In this document: in pieces, positions 1 to 10,513 of the stretch
How positions within the stretch are numbered: position 1 is the stretch's first letter
Layout: every line of letters starts with the position of its first letter
Source: Stentor roeselii
Taxonomy: Eukaryota; Ciliophora; Heterotrichea; Heterotrichida; Stentoridae
DNA length: 64,000 nucleotides
Assembly: GCA_006503475.1 (NCBI GenBank)
Contig: RSEH01000028.1
Coordinates: forward strand, 1 to 64,000
Direction of reading: 5' to 3'
Program-made: the position numbers and the translations under genes
The notes under the pieces: model-generated
Databases searched by the model: none
Told to the model about the DNA's origin: nothing
The model's input: only the letters and a program-made list of their open reading frames with translations

Positions 1-948
1 GCTAATGATGTTTCGATGATTCAAGAAGCGCATGTTGGAATTGGAGTTGCTGGAAAGGAAGGCACTCAAGCTTTGTTGGCTGCTGAATATACTATTTCGC
101 AGTTTTCTCATTTGACTAGAATGTTATTGGTACATGGAAGGTACTCTTACATAAGAATGTCGCGGTTCATCAACTATTACTTTTACAAGAACTTTATGAT
201 GGCCTTTTGTGAAGCATGGCTCGCATTTTACTGTGGTTATAGTGGACAACTGTACTATCTCGACTGGATTCCTCCATTTTATAACTTCTTTTGGACCAGC
301 TGGCCAAGTCTCGCATTTTTTTCATTAGAACAAGATGTATCTCCATCAGAATGCATGAAATATCCTAATCTCTACACGGCAGGTCAGAAAAACGCTTTTT
401 TTTCTACTAAAATTTTTTGGGGATGGAATTTATTGGCTTTCTTTTCAGCAACTTTTATATTTTGGTTCTCAGCAAGTAGTTTAGATGGCGGGGTAGGAGC
501 AGACGGACACGAGCCTACTCTATTTTGGATTTCAACAACAAGCTTCTTAATCCTAATGCATACAGTCAACTTAAAACTCATCATAACCAGCAAGTTCTGG
601 AACAAAATCAACCTGTAATCAATAAACAGACTCGCAATTTTACTATCATTCATAATATTTTACGTGATTCTTTACATGTTAAGTTCTCCAAGAGTAGCTT
701 ACAGATTTCAACCTGAATTTCCAAAAATGATTGGCTTAGTAATTTCACATGGAAAAACTTGGGTGATTGTAATCCTCGGGTCATTCATTGCACTGATTCC
801 TGATTATATCTATGAATTTGTAAAGTTGACTTATTTCCCAGATCCAATCGATAAAATAATGCAATACTTAAAAAAAGGAGATCAGATCATGGACGTTAAT
901 GCTTTTACAGAGAGAGGTGAAAAGCATGAAACTTCCAAGATAGATTAA
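1..948 (+). CDS. P4-type phospholipid flippase (P4-ATPase), C-terminal part
   Basis: This is the 3' part of a gene that enters from the left edge; about 310 residues are visible. The frame opens with ANDVSMIQEAHVGIGVAGKEG, the P-domain end typical of P4-ATPases (GDGANDVSMIQ...HVGIG). Hydrophobic segments follow that fit the C-terminal six-helix membrane domain. The family flips aminophospholipids to the cytosolic leaflet of plasma or endosomal membranes. One 15-nt intron lies at 615-629 (GTAATCAATAAACAG). Removing it joins two open frames in the middle of the membrane domain. The short tail ends at TAA. The next gene is convergent, with about 96 nt between the stops. The family call is firm; the exact lipid and membrane cannot be told. 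Confidence 0.9.
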
Positions 949-1044
949 ATAGATAAGATTTAATGAAAACTTTAATATCTATCAATATTTAATTCAAGTA
1001 TTGAAGAAAGTCTCATTACTTATCATTTACCTAAACCTTCATTT

Positions 1045-2205
1045 CTAATTATTTTGAATCATCAAGTCATTCGGATCTCTCACTTGGACTGACCAATACT
1101 CAACTCCTGCCATTTCTACACGAACTAGGAAAGGTTCATTCACGAATACTGTACATCCTAGAGCTAGTTTGCTTTGTCGAGGAAAACTATAAATACTCAG
1201 AGAGAAAAATTCACATTTAAAGTCACAGGCTACGAATATTGGAGGAAATTGGAGATTTGAATAACCTAAAACTCTCATTGATAACATTTTTTTTGGGTTT
1301 TTACCTGGCTGAAGTTCGGAAATTGGAACTATTTGGACGGTTTGCATACTTTTTAGCTGACTTGGGATAGTTTTACAGAGACCGGTAATCGTCCTTTTCT
1401 TAACATTACATTTTTTCTGCACCATCTCAAAAACATTCCTCAAATTCTCTAAAATCTCACTTTCCTTCTGATCACATTTCAATTCAGAGTCAAGCCCCTT
1501 AGCAACTCTCAATTCCTGAATAGCTTCCTGATACCTTTCAGCAGCATTAAAAGCAAGAGCTCTATTAAAATGCAAGTCAGGATTTTGCCTATTTAAAAAT
1601 TTGATAGCCTGGGAATAAGACTTAAGCGCCTTTTCAATTTCATCAAAAGAAGTTTGATTAGTAAAGAAATTCGTTAAATGAGCATTTCCAAGAATATACC
1701 AAGACTCGCCATCATTCAAATCAAGTGCAAGTGCTTGTTTCGCAAGTTCAATACTTTTGACCACGCAATCTTTTTTCTCTTCAGGTCCTTCCAAGAACCT
1801 AAAAACAATAGAAAGCTTTCTTAAAGCGTCTTTGCGAGGACCTGACTGTTCCAAGCTTCCTTCAAAGCACCTTCTAGCCTGTGGATAGTCTTTTTTCGCG
1901 TAAAAGACTTCTCCTAAAGTTGCCCAGGCCTCGAAGTTTCGCGGGTCAAGACGAATGCTTTTTGTGAGAAGGTCTTCTGCTTGTTTTTCGTAAGTTTCTG
2001 TCATTGTCAGAGCTTTTCCCTTGAAATAGGTCAGTCTTGCCTTTATAGGCTTTGATAGCTGGTCAAAGTTTTCAACATGGTCCACCTGGTCTTTTATTGA
2101 CTTTGATAAAAGATTCACTTGGACTTGGTCTCGAGTTTCATGGAAGTTAACCAGTTCGAGTATTTGCCGGTCTAAAGAATTTAGCAACTCAGAAATGTCT
2201 TCCAT
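1045..2205 (-). CDS. TTC5/Strap-like TPR protein with C-terminal OB-like domain
   Basis: A 386-residue protein with TPR-type helical repeats over roughly residues 60-250 (for example NFEAWATLGEVFYAKKDYPQA and GESWYILGNAHL). A beta-rich C-terminus of about 100 residues ends in VQVRDPNDLMIQNN, resembling the OB-fold end of TTC5. In animals TTC5 is a stress-response cofactor that also takes part in tubulin mRNA autoregulation; neither role is shown here. The ATG at 2205 lies only 5 nt from the ATG of the divergent gene at 2211, so both genes must use overlapping or nearly leaderless 5' ends. No intron is needed. The TPR call is firm; TTC5 orthology is probable from the combined TPR plus OB layout and the length. 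Confidence 0.75.
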   Translation of the reverse strand: MEDISELLNSLDRQILELVNFHETRDQVQVNLLSKSIKDQVDHVENFDQLSKPIKARLTYFKGKALTMTETYEKQAEDLLTKSIRLDPRNFEAWATLGEVFYAKKDYPQARRCFEGSLEQSGPRKDALRKLSIVFRFLEGPEEKKDCVVKSIELAKQALALDLNDGESWYILGNAHLTNFFTNQTSFDEIEKALKSYSQAIKFLNRQNPDLHFNRALAFNAAERYQEAIQELRVAKGLDSELKCDQKESEILENLRNVFEMVQKKCNVKKRTITGLCKTIPSQLKSMQTVQIVPISELQPGKNPKKMLSMRVLGYSNLQFPPIFVACDFKCEFFSLSIYSFPRQSKLALGCTVFVNEPFLVRVEMAGVEYWSVQVRDPNDLMIQNN

Positions 2206-2210
2206 TATAA

Positions 2211-3632
2211 ATGCTTGAAGTCAGGGTTAAGCAACCGGATGAAGTCTTGCTTGAAAGAAAACTTAGAAATCCTTTGGGTGTTGTTGAAAGTGAGACACGG
2301 CCTAGGACTGATTTCTTCAGGAACAAAATGAAAGATATGATTAACTACCACTTGGACTATGCAAAATTTAGAAAAAAAATTATCAGTGAGGAAGACCTCG
2401 AAAAAATACAGAAATATGAAGAATCTGACACACCTAAACGAGTGTATCACAAGAAATCTAAAAGTGCTCTGTTTGAAATGAAACCTGAGCCTAAACAGTT
2501 GCGAGATGCTCTTCTTTCTAAAGTCTCTTGTTTTGAAAAAATTTCGGGACTGGTTAAAAGTGCAGAGCGGGTGACATACGCCCTAAGCACTCTAGAAGAC
2601 TTAAACTCATCCTCCACCTACCAAACCTTAACCTCAAAACTCGAAAGTCTCTCTCAAATCTTCTCATCTCTTCAAAAAATCACTTCCGAAGAACAAAACA
2701 GTTTTCACTACCTTCTCACTCTTCTAGACACCATCACTAAAAAGCAATCATCTGAATCCTCAACGACTAAAAAAGACCTTCAAGAAAAGCATTTAAAAGA
2801 CCTTCAAACAATTTCCCAAAAATACGAAAACCGTATCCAAGGCCTATTAGAGCACAACAAGGCTCTTTCCTCCCAAAAGAAAGAAAACAAGTTACTTACA
2901 ACCTTCAAGCAACGTATCGAATCACTCGAATCTCTTCTCTCCTCTTCAGAGAAGCGAGTCTCAGAAAAGTCAGATCAAATAAAAACTCGTTCTTCAGAAA
3001 TCAATTCATTAAATCAAGCTCTAATCCAAAAAGACGAGGAAATAATAAAACTAAAAAAAGACCTGAAAGACTTAGACGATTTAAACTCATTGGACAGAGA
3101 TAGTTACAGGAATCAAATACATGAACTTAATGTTGAAGTTGCTAGAGTCAAACAGTCCTGTCAAGAGTCGCTCGTCGCAAATGAGATGAAAATGGCTGAA
3201 TTGCAGTACTTGGCAGATTCTCATCGATTTCGCATGGAACAAGCAATTGATGCACTTAGTAAGGCAGATGAACATCTGGAGTACTTTAAACAACAGGCAG
3301 CTGAAAGAGAAAGAATCATTGAAAATGAAAATTTTGAACTTAGAAAAGAAGTAGAAAGACTTGATCGTATCACTTTTAACTTAAAGGACGAAGTTGAATC
3401 TGTTAGTAAAAATTTTGAAGTTCAACAACTGCAGATGTCCAGAAGTAAAGAAGATGAAATTTCTCAGTTATCGAAAATGATAGAAAAACTTGAAATGGAA
3501 AATGGAAATTTGATGAAAAGTAATAAAGAATTAAGTGTCATGAATAATAAACTTGAGTCTGAAATCTTCAGATCAAAAGAAAGCAAATCTCTAAAAACCA
3601 GCAAAACCGAGAAAAAGATAAAAAAAAAGTAA
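2211..3632 (+). CDS. coiled-coil protein of unknown function
   Basis: A 473-residue protein that I do not recognise. The N-terminal 90 residues are basic and charged. From about residue 130 to the end it is almost continuous predicted coiled coil, with long runs of E, K, Q, S and L in heptad-like spacing, and it ends in a lysine tail. Such proteins in ciliates are often cytoskeletal or basal-body parts, but nothing here proves that. The first ATG is preceded by TATAA and shares this 5-nt gap with the start codon of the divergent TPR gene. The stop lies 29 nt from the stop of the convergent p23 gene. Confidence 0.75.
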   Translation: MLEVRVKQPDEVLLERKLRNPLGVVESETRPRTDFFRNKMKDMINYHLDYAKFRKKIISEEDLEKIQKYEESDTPKRVYHKKSKSALFEMKPEPKQLRDALLSKVSCFEKISGLVKSAERVTYALSTLEDLNSSSTYQTLTSKLESLSQIFSSLQKITSEEQNSFHYLLTLLDTITKKQSSESSTTKKDLQEKHLKDLQTISQKYENRIQGLLEHNKALSSQKKENKLLTTFKQRIESLESLLSSSEKRVSEKSDQIKTRSSEINSLNQALIQKDEEIIKLKKDLKDLDDLNSLDRDSYRNQIHELNVEVARVKQSCQESLVANEMKMAELQYLADSHRFRMEQAIDALSKADEHLEYFKQQAAERERIIENENFELRKEVERLDRITFNLKDEVESVSKNFEVQQLQMSRSKEDEISQLSKMIEKLEMENGNLMKSNKELSVMNNKLESEIFRSKESKSLKTSKTEKKIKKK

Positions 3633-3661
3633 AGACAATTATTAAGAGAGTCTAATGTTAA

Positions 3662-4174
3662 TTATTCTGTCTTTTTCTCTTCACTTTTTTCTTCTTCTTT
3701 AGTCTCATCTTTCTTCTCCTCATCTTCCAAGTCCCCAAGGTCAGCTTCTTCCTCATCATCCGAGTCTTCATCAGGCAAATCATCAAAATCATCAGGGTTA
3801 TAATCAATATTCTTTTCATCTGCTTCATCCTCATCAACCCACCTAGACCAATCAACAGTGATATTATTGAATTTCGCCTTTTCCTTAGTAAGTCTCGGCC
3901 AAAACGCTCCAGTCTCATTTTTTTTCGATATGCTGAACTGAATACAATAGTCAGTCACCTTCCACTTCGTAGTCTCAACAACGACTTCTTCATACAAATT
4001 CAAGTTCAACTTGTAAACCGCATTCGTGACTCGATTTTTCCCTTCAAAATGAAGCTGCCCGTCTGGGGTAAGCGTGATCGAACGGCCTTCTTCTGATAGG
4101 TTCTTCGCTTCGAGAGTCAGGAAAACTAGCTTTTTGTGCTGGGCCCATTTGACAGAGACGACTGAACTTTCCAT
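3662..4174 (-). CDS. p23/Sba1-type HSP90 co-chaperone (CS domain)
   Basis: A 170-residue protein. Residues 1-115 form a CS (p23-like) domain, with VKWAQHKKLVFLTLEAKN at the start and the p23 signature WPRLTKEK...NITVDWSRWVDEDE at its end. The C-terminal 50 residues are an acidic tail rich in D and E, as in p23/PTGES3. The family binds the ATP-bound HSP90 dimer and slows its cycle in the cytosol. The start is in TAATAAATGG context, 46 nt from the divergent gene at 4221. Length and layout match the family. Confidence in the family is high. Confidence 0.92.
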   Translation of the reverse strand: MESSVVSVKWAQHKKLVFLTLEAKNLSEEGRSITLTPDGQLHFEGKNRVTNAVYKLNLNLYEEVVVETTKWKVTDYCIQFSISKKNETGAFWPRLTKEKAKFNNITVDWSRWVDEDEADEKNIDYNPDDFDDLPDEDSDDEEEADLGDLEDEEKKDETKEEEKSEEKKTE

Positions 4175-4220
4175 TTATTAGATCATTCTAGAAGTGAAGA
4201 GAAAAAAACATATCTTATAA

Positions 4221-5933
4221 ATGGCTGAAGAAATTGAAAATTTGAAGAAAATTCTAAATGAAATCAAAAAAACACCGGAAAAGTTCTTGGGGAAGTATTT
4301 GGATTATTTGAATTTTGAGGGATTTATTGGGGTTCAACAGGCGAATAGACTTGTGGAGATTGTTTTTAATGAAGTTCAGGTTAAGGGATGTTTGGTGGAT
4401 TTTAGCGACGATCGTAGAGAGTAAGATGTATTAAGAACTGTTGAGGTTAAGGAGGTTTTAAGGATTTTGGAAAGGCAGTTGGAAAAGGTGGTTGAGGAAC
4501 GGGGGATGAAAGGGGGTGGGATCAATGTGAAGATGAAGAAGATTGATTTTAAAAATGTGAATTTTCAGGAGTTCTCGGATAGGGTCCAACAAAATTCCAT
4601 ACTCCTCCCGTCCGAAATCGATTCATCCCACTTATTCAAATCACTAAAAATTTTTTTACACACAATTCGAATCCTAGTGGACCCAGAATTCCTAGACCTT
4701 CTTCATATCAAGATAAAAAATTTAAAAATTCCAAATTCGATGCTGTCCTCATCTCAATCAATCTGTTTGCTAAACGATTGGTACCATTCAAGCCACCCCA
4801 TAAGCGACTTACGAAGCCGTATAATGAAAACAATTCAGGAATTCGAGGTTTTCAAATCAAATCCTCTGAGCATGGACGAGAGAAGTTCATTAGACAGTCT
4901 TGTTTTTTCTTTAAAAAACGAATTGACGAAGGCTCCGTCAAAATCAACATCATCAGAAAATATTATCGAAAAGTCCCGACAAGGACTGAGTGAAATTTTT
5001 TCCCATTATGCAAAACAACAGTTTTTACTTGGAAAAAATCCAACTTTTGACCTGATACAAAAAAATCTTCAGGTTTTAAATCAGGCAAAATTTTTAAAAT
5101 TTTGTAAAGATTTCGAAATCGCTCAGATTAACCCTACTGAGCGACAGGAAAGAAAAAGAGTTAAGAAAGTTGCGGAATTGTTTAAGAAACATTCTGATTT
5201 TAATAAGGATATGCATGAACATCAGTTTTTTGCTGCTTTGGAAGATGTTTCGGGATTTTTTATTGATTTGGAGTATGACCAGAAACATGCTACTAATTGG
5301 AGAAATTTACCGGTTAGTGAAAAAATTAAGAAGTTCTTTGAATTGATGGGATTTCATGACCCTGGGATCTATTTGAAAAAGATGAAAGATTTAGGAAGTC
5401 ACTTCGGAGTAGACCATACTCGATTACCTGAAAACGACCTTTCAAAGAAGTACAAGCACGACTCAGAAAAGTTCAAAAGAATGAAAGCAAACGTGGAACA
5501 ATGGAAACTCCAAAAAATCTCAGAAAAAAAAACCTCAGAAAAAAAATCACAAGAAAGACAAAGAACCAAGAAAAGCCTACGAAAACTTGACTGTTACTCA
5601 TCAAGATTTCAAAGTAGTCACCGAAAAACAATAAAATCCATAAAAGACGAGCGAAGCGAGTTAGAAGAAAGCAAACCCTTCACGATCCAGAGCCTTCAAT
5701 CTCTAAAAATGGAAGACTTATCCAAACTTGACAAAGACTTCTACATAAAAGACCTAGTACCCGAAGAAGACGAGTTCATAAACGAATACCTTGAAAACCG
5801 TGCAACATCAACAAGAGCACGTTTAACAAAAAGCATGTCAGAAGTATCCCTAGCACCCATTACGAATTTTCCCCAAATAATAAAAAGATCAGACAATCAA
5901 CTCTCAAAGTTTTCATTAAAAAAGTTTAAATAA
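4221..5933 (+). CDS. unknown charged protein, one 15-nt intron
   Basis: Two exons make a protein of about 565 residues. The intron is 4421-4435 (GTAAGATGTATTAAG); without it the frame would stop at a TAA. The start has TATAAATGG. I see no known domain: the N-terminal half is helical, the middle has a block around FFELMGFHDPGIYLKKMKDLGSHFG, and residues 345-400 are strongly basic (KKTSEKKSQERQRTKKSLRK). The stop TAA at 5931-5933 directly abuts the stop of the convergent hydrolase gene (5934-5936). Base composition switches sharply inside the gene: G+T-rich to about 4580, A+C-rich to about 4990, G+T-rich to about 5400, then A+C-rich. Confidence 0.75.
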
Positions 5934-6785
5934 TTACCTTTTGTTGACACTTTTACTTCTTCTAACATTAATCTTCTGCCCTGTAGGCGGCTTCTGATAA
6001 ATCCAAGGCACATCAACAAGACCATTATAGTCATCGACAGGCTCCACCGTGATGCCCGACTGTGAAAGAAAAGAGGCAATAGGCAAGATGAGGTCGTCAC
6101 AATAGTCAAAGTTATTATGAGACATCTCTGCAGGCAAGAATAAAGAACTGGGACCTTTGCAGACTTCATGCAACTTCTGAGAATGACTGTAAGGTATCAC
6201 TGAGTCTTTTATTCCGTGCACGAAAAATGTCGGGCAGGTCACAAAAGGCATAATTTTTATATTTTCGAATCTTTCTTTTACTAACTTTTCTCCTAACTTA
6301 CCTGCGATGTCTTTCGCTGCTGATTTTATCGATGTGTATGGAGACATCAACATTAAACAACAGATTTTACGGTTTCTTGCAAGAAAGGTCGCTGGACCTG
6401 AACCGATTGAACGGCCGAAGACGATTATGTCTTGGGGCTTGTATCCTAGGTTTACTACGAAGTTGTAAACGCATTCTGAGTCGTTTAAGATCGTTTCTGA
6501 ATTCGGACGACCTGAATAAACTCCGTAGCCTGGGTACTCGACAGCGAGTATGTGAATGTGAAGAACTGACCTAAGAGTGTCTAAGATGTCGAATGACAGG
6601 CCTAAGTCCTCAGCATTTCCATGAAAGTAAATCATTATCTTGCTTGAGCCTTCGTGATATTGTAACAACAAGCATGGGATGGAAACCTGGTCAGGTATTT
6701 TAGGAACCCAGATAAGATTCTCATGGTAGTCTTCAACATTGTAACTACTTGAAGGTGCTGGAAATATTATTCGATTTAGTTCCAT
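5934..6785 (-). CDS. ABHD17-like alpha/beta hydrolase
   Basis: A 283-residue serine hydrolase. Visible motifs are the oxyanion-loop FHGNAED, the nucleophile elbow GRSIGSG, the acid-loop region HGIKDSVIP and the late His in MSHNNFDY, all in the order found in ABHD17/FAM108. Animal ABHD17 enzymes remove palmitate from membrane proteins. Those have an N-terminal Cys cluster for membrane binding, which I do not see here, so substrate and location are open. The C-terminal 30 residues are basic. The gene is convergent with the one ending at 5933, with no base between the stop codons. Confidence 0.88.
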   Translation of the reverse strand: MELNRIIFPAPSSSYNVEDYHENLIWVPKIPDQVSIPCLLLQYHEGSSKIMIYFHGNAEDLGLSFDILDTLRSVLHIHILAVEYPGYGVYSGRPNSETILNDSECVYNFVVNLGYKPQDIIVFGRSIGSGPATFLARNRKICCLMLMSPYTSIKSAAKDIAGKLGEKLVKERFENIKIMPFVTCPTFFVHGIKDSVIPYSHSQKLHEVCKGPSSLFLPAEMSHNNFDYCDDLILPIASFLSQSGITVEPVDDYNGLVDVPWIYQKPPTGQKINVRRSKSVNKR

Positions 6786-8643
6786 AAGTATTTACAAAGA
6801 AAATAAAGGTTTTCTATACCACTTAAAAGGGTACCATGAAGGTAAGCTAATAAAAATAATAGTAATTTACTGATATTATTAAGTTCTAATTAGCTTAATA
6901 TTCCATCAGATTATATCATGTAAAAATTTTTTTTATTCTAAATGAAGTTCTTTAACACCTTTCAAAATTTCCAAAATATTGAAAAATCTAAAACATTGAA
7001 TAATAGTTTTTAATCGATTCAAAGTAAAAGCTTACTTTAAGTTTCTGAAGAACAATAATTAAGACCTTTTGCTGGGGTTTTAATTTCAGCGAAGCAGATG
7101 TCTCTTGATGTTTCATGTGGTTACGCACGTTTTGAAGCAAATATCAAATTTTGACTGAATATCATGATTTACTCACTTGAAAAAGAAAATAAAACTTTAA
7201 GGGAAGTTTTTTTTAAGGTAATTTATTTTTATTATTTTTGAAAAGAGAATCAAAGACATTTTATTAATGTTGGTTTTGATCACTCAGTCGAAAATATTTA
7301 AAAAAAGTGAATTGATAAAATTCATTGATTATGGATGAAACAAGGATCATGCTTGAGTTATACTTCAATTATATATAACTCTCGAGTCTTATGGATAAGT
7401 AGTGCAAAAATTCTCCATTACGATTAATACTCAGAAGTTTTAATTTCAATTTTTCTCATTTGATTAAATGGAATACTCTATAAACTCGAATTTCAAAATC
7501 TACTACTGGTTGGAGAATAGTGAAAATAGAATTTTGCTTCGAAATAAAAAACCATGAGTAGTCTGATTTAAATTAATACTTATTCTAAATCGTGTGTAGT
7601 CTTTGATTAAATTCAGTTGCTAAAACGACTATTTGTCTGATATTTCCTCAGGTTTAATCAAGCTAGGAGGGAGATGTTTTTATTTATTAAATTCAATTTT
7701 TAAGGAATTATAGCTAATGCATGAATAAGAGAGAGGATAGAATTGTGAAAATACAAAATATTTTTGCTTTTTTTATGATAAGAAAGTTGTTTGGATTATT
7801 TAAGATTTCAAGTTTTTCTCTTATCAGGTTTAATTAAACTTGTTATAGATTAGGATTAGGTTAACTTGACTACAAGTCTGAATCAATTTGATGGATGAAA
7901 TAATGGCATATTTTTTGATTGAAATAAATTCTAATTATATCTTATAGAATTTAAAGCATATATGAGCTTCATCTCGTTATTCACTGTAAGGGAAATATGC
8001 AATTTTAAAACGATTCCATTGTGAGTATCAAAACTTAGATGTGCCATAATTCGAGTCTTTGTTGTTAACACTTGAAATATTTAAAAAATCATTCAAATAC
8101 ATTCTTCTTCACTAATATTCTTCTATTCGCTTGAATTTCAGTGATTTGCGCATAGTGAGCTGATTCTGAGCAAGTATTTCCATTACTATGTTTAGCTGTT
8201 ACTATCTCCCTGTTATATTTTTAAGTTTTTCATTTATTTCATCGATTAGTTTTTAATAAAGACGATATCAATATTTTCAAGTGCTACATGGAGAGAGATT
8301 TGGATATCTATATCTGAATTTTATCCTATTCTTTTAAATTAATTACTTGTGGAATAAAATTATATGAATAAAGGAAAAGTCAATTTGCAGACAATTTAAA
8401 GAATTTGAAATATCCTTGTAAAGCAAACTTAGAATTAAAATCTCATTTTTCTATAATCATTCCCTAAAAATTTACATAATTTTGTAAATCCTCTAAAATT
8501 TAAGTATCCATAAAATATAATGTTCTGATTAATCTTCATCTAACTATAAAAATTATGAAAATCATAATATTCATTCTCTAAACTTTTCTAAAAAAATCTA
8601 TTAAGAGCCGAATAACTAAAATTCTAATCATTCTAAACTTATC
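6786..8643. other. AT-rich non-coding stretch
   Basis: About 1.86 kb with stops in all frames. I see no conserved protein, no tRNA-like box and no clear tandem repeat. A short TTAGGATTAGG lies near 7847. This is the longest gene-free stretch of the window and separates the 5' end of the hydrolase gene from the 3' end of the membrane-protein gene. Confidence 0.6.
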
Positions 8644-9252
8644 CTAATTTTCCTTCTTCTTGCCTTGAATTTTCTCAATTTTTTTGTGATGTTTTTCCTT
8701 CAAAGTTTCAGTGATTTCTCTCAATTCTATAGCTTTTTCAATCAAAGATTTTGGTTTTTTGATAGAGGAGACTTTTCCAAGTATCATGCAAGCTTTCGAC
8801 ACATAAGAAAAAACAATACAGAAGTCAAAAACAAGAAAATAAGCAATAGTTATTTTTTTCCCTTGACTCAAAAGATCTCGTTGTCCTTGGCACTCATCTT
8901 CACTTGAAACCTTTAAATATAAGCGAGCTCCCCAGATCAAATAGAACAAATCCATAAGCAAGTCAAAGAAAATGAAGCAAATGATGTAATATTTCGTGAA
9001 TCTATAGCAAGTATTTGGAAAATGCTTGCTGAATATAAAGACTGCCAAGATTCCGCATTCAACTATGATGATCAAAGAGGAAAGATCTATTAGGTCAGTC
9101 ACTTTGCCTTTACAGATACTCCTTGACTCACTAGTCGATAATAAAAAGAAGCCGACTGAAAATTTTATCATCAACCGGATCAGGTGCAAAGGGGATGAAG
9201 CAGGTTTCTCATGCGATAAGCAGTATTTGATTGATTTGTGATCTGCACTCAT
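8644..9252 (-). CDS. four-TM membrane protein, unknown
   Basis: A 202-residue protein with about four hydrophobic segments (near residues 24-38, 52-75, 84-112 and 132-155). A basic, charged cytosolic-type tail follows from residue 160 (KSLIEKAIELREITETLKEKHHKKIEK). I do not recognise the family. A PEX11-like or other small four-helix membrane protein is conceivable but not supported by a motif. The start ATG follows an A-run and is the first in frame. The gene stands alone between two AT-rich gaps. Confidence 0.65.
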   Translation of the reverse strand: MSADHKSIKYCLSHEKPASSPLHLIRLMIKFSVGFFLLSTSESRSICKGKVTDLIDLSSLIIIVECGILAVFIFSKHFPNTCYRFTKYYIICFIFFDLLMDLFYLIWGARLYLKVSSEDECQGQRDLLSQGKKITIAYFLVFDFCIVFSYVSKACMILGKVSSIKKPKSLIEKAIELREITETLKEKHHKKIEKIQGKKKEN

Positions 9253-10513
9253 TTTTTAGTGAATTTTTACAGAATTAATCATATATTGTTGAGAATATAG
9301 TATGGATCAACTGTTTTAGCAATAGAAGATTATTTGATATGATCAGGTGTAAATTTTTAAGAGTATTTGAAATTGGGTTATTTGTTTTTGAGATTAAGGA
9401 AAATTAAGAGTTAAAAAAAGTTGAGTTAGGAATTTTATAAATTTTATATTTTTGGATTAGACTTTAACAAAAGATATTTAGTTTTAGACAAAGCTTTAAG
9501 ATTTATGGTGATAAATTCCGTTCTAAGCTAGTATAATAAGAGTTTCTTGTAATTTTAATGATTTAGCTGGATTTTTAAATTGATTAATATTACTAGGTCT
9601 TATTATTTTATAAATTTAAGTATTTTATTCAAAGTTTACAGAAAATCATCAGAATTAAACTTACTAGAAGTATTTAGCCATTTTATGTCAATGAATTGAT
9701 TATGAGTAATCGAAATTTTCTTCAAAATTTATGTATAAGAATAATATAGATGAAAAAGCATATTCAATAGCTATTTAAATTAAGTTGATTCATAAAAGGA
9801 TTAAAATAGCAGCACAATCTTTTCGACTTTCAATCTAATTTTGTATAGATAAATTGTAAGTTTCGATAAGAGTTATTATGCTGAAAAATTATGAGCTTTG
9901 ATGTGCTTTGATTTAGGATAAAATTAAGCGGGCTGAAAATTTTCAATATCTTTAAAACATCCTGATTACAAAAACAAAGAAGAAAGATTACAATTAGAAG
10001 TTTTATATACAAAATTTTCGAAAGTTTGCGATAATTGGTTTATTGTTAATGTTTTAATTGTCCTTATTATTCTGCTATGAATGCTTTTAACGTAATGAAA
10101 ATTTATATTCTGTGAAAAATGCAATCAAGAGAGATTTGCCAATCATTTAAATATTAATTTAATATCAATAACTTAATAAATTAGAACTACAAGAACTTTC
10201 AACCAAGAATCGTTTTTATTTGATTTTCATTCTCTTTTATATTTCTAGTCTCGCTATCTTCAAGCAATTAAACTTAGATTTCTTGTAAATTAATAAAGCA
10301 AACAGAATTGGATCATTATATTATCTCTAAAAAAAAACTAATCGACACCCAAAAAAGCCACTTTTATTTTTCCGAACTTTCAAATAACCCCCCTTCAGTC
10401 AAAAGTGCCTTTCATAAAAAAGTTCTTGTAAAATCTAGAGCACTCATCCTAGCTATCGAACATAAAAAATCAATAAAATTCCTGATATTAAAGTTTTAAC
10501 GCATAACTTATAA
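9253..10513. other. AT-rich non-coding stretch upstream of the WD40 gene
   Basis: About 1.26 kb, very AT-rich, with no convincing gene. An open stretch without an ATG runs from about 10308 to 10499 and ends just upstream of the WD40 start. I could not find a 15-nt intron that would give it a start codon, so I do not call it. Confidence 0.55.

Noticed and set aside
7841-7866. TTAGGATTAGG telomere-like word
   Set aside because: A single short match in AT-rich DNA without further copies; too little to call.
9830-10012. Minus-strand 60-codon open frame
   Set aside because: AT-rich Ile/Leu/Phe text in a non-coding gap with no family likeness and weak start context.
10308-10499. Open frame of about 63 codons before the WD40 gene
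   Set aside because: It has no ATG, and no GTA...AG 15-mer upstream would supply one. The DNA is A-rich leader-like.
6786-10513. tRNA or snoRNA genes in the gene-poor part
   Set aside because: I found no B-box-like GGTTC sequence with a foldable context and no convincing C/D box pair by eye; a covariance search could still find some.
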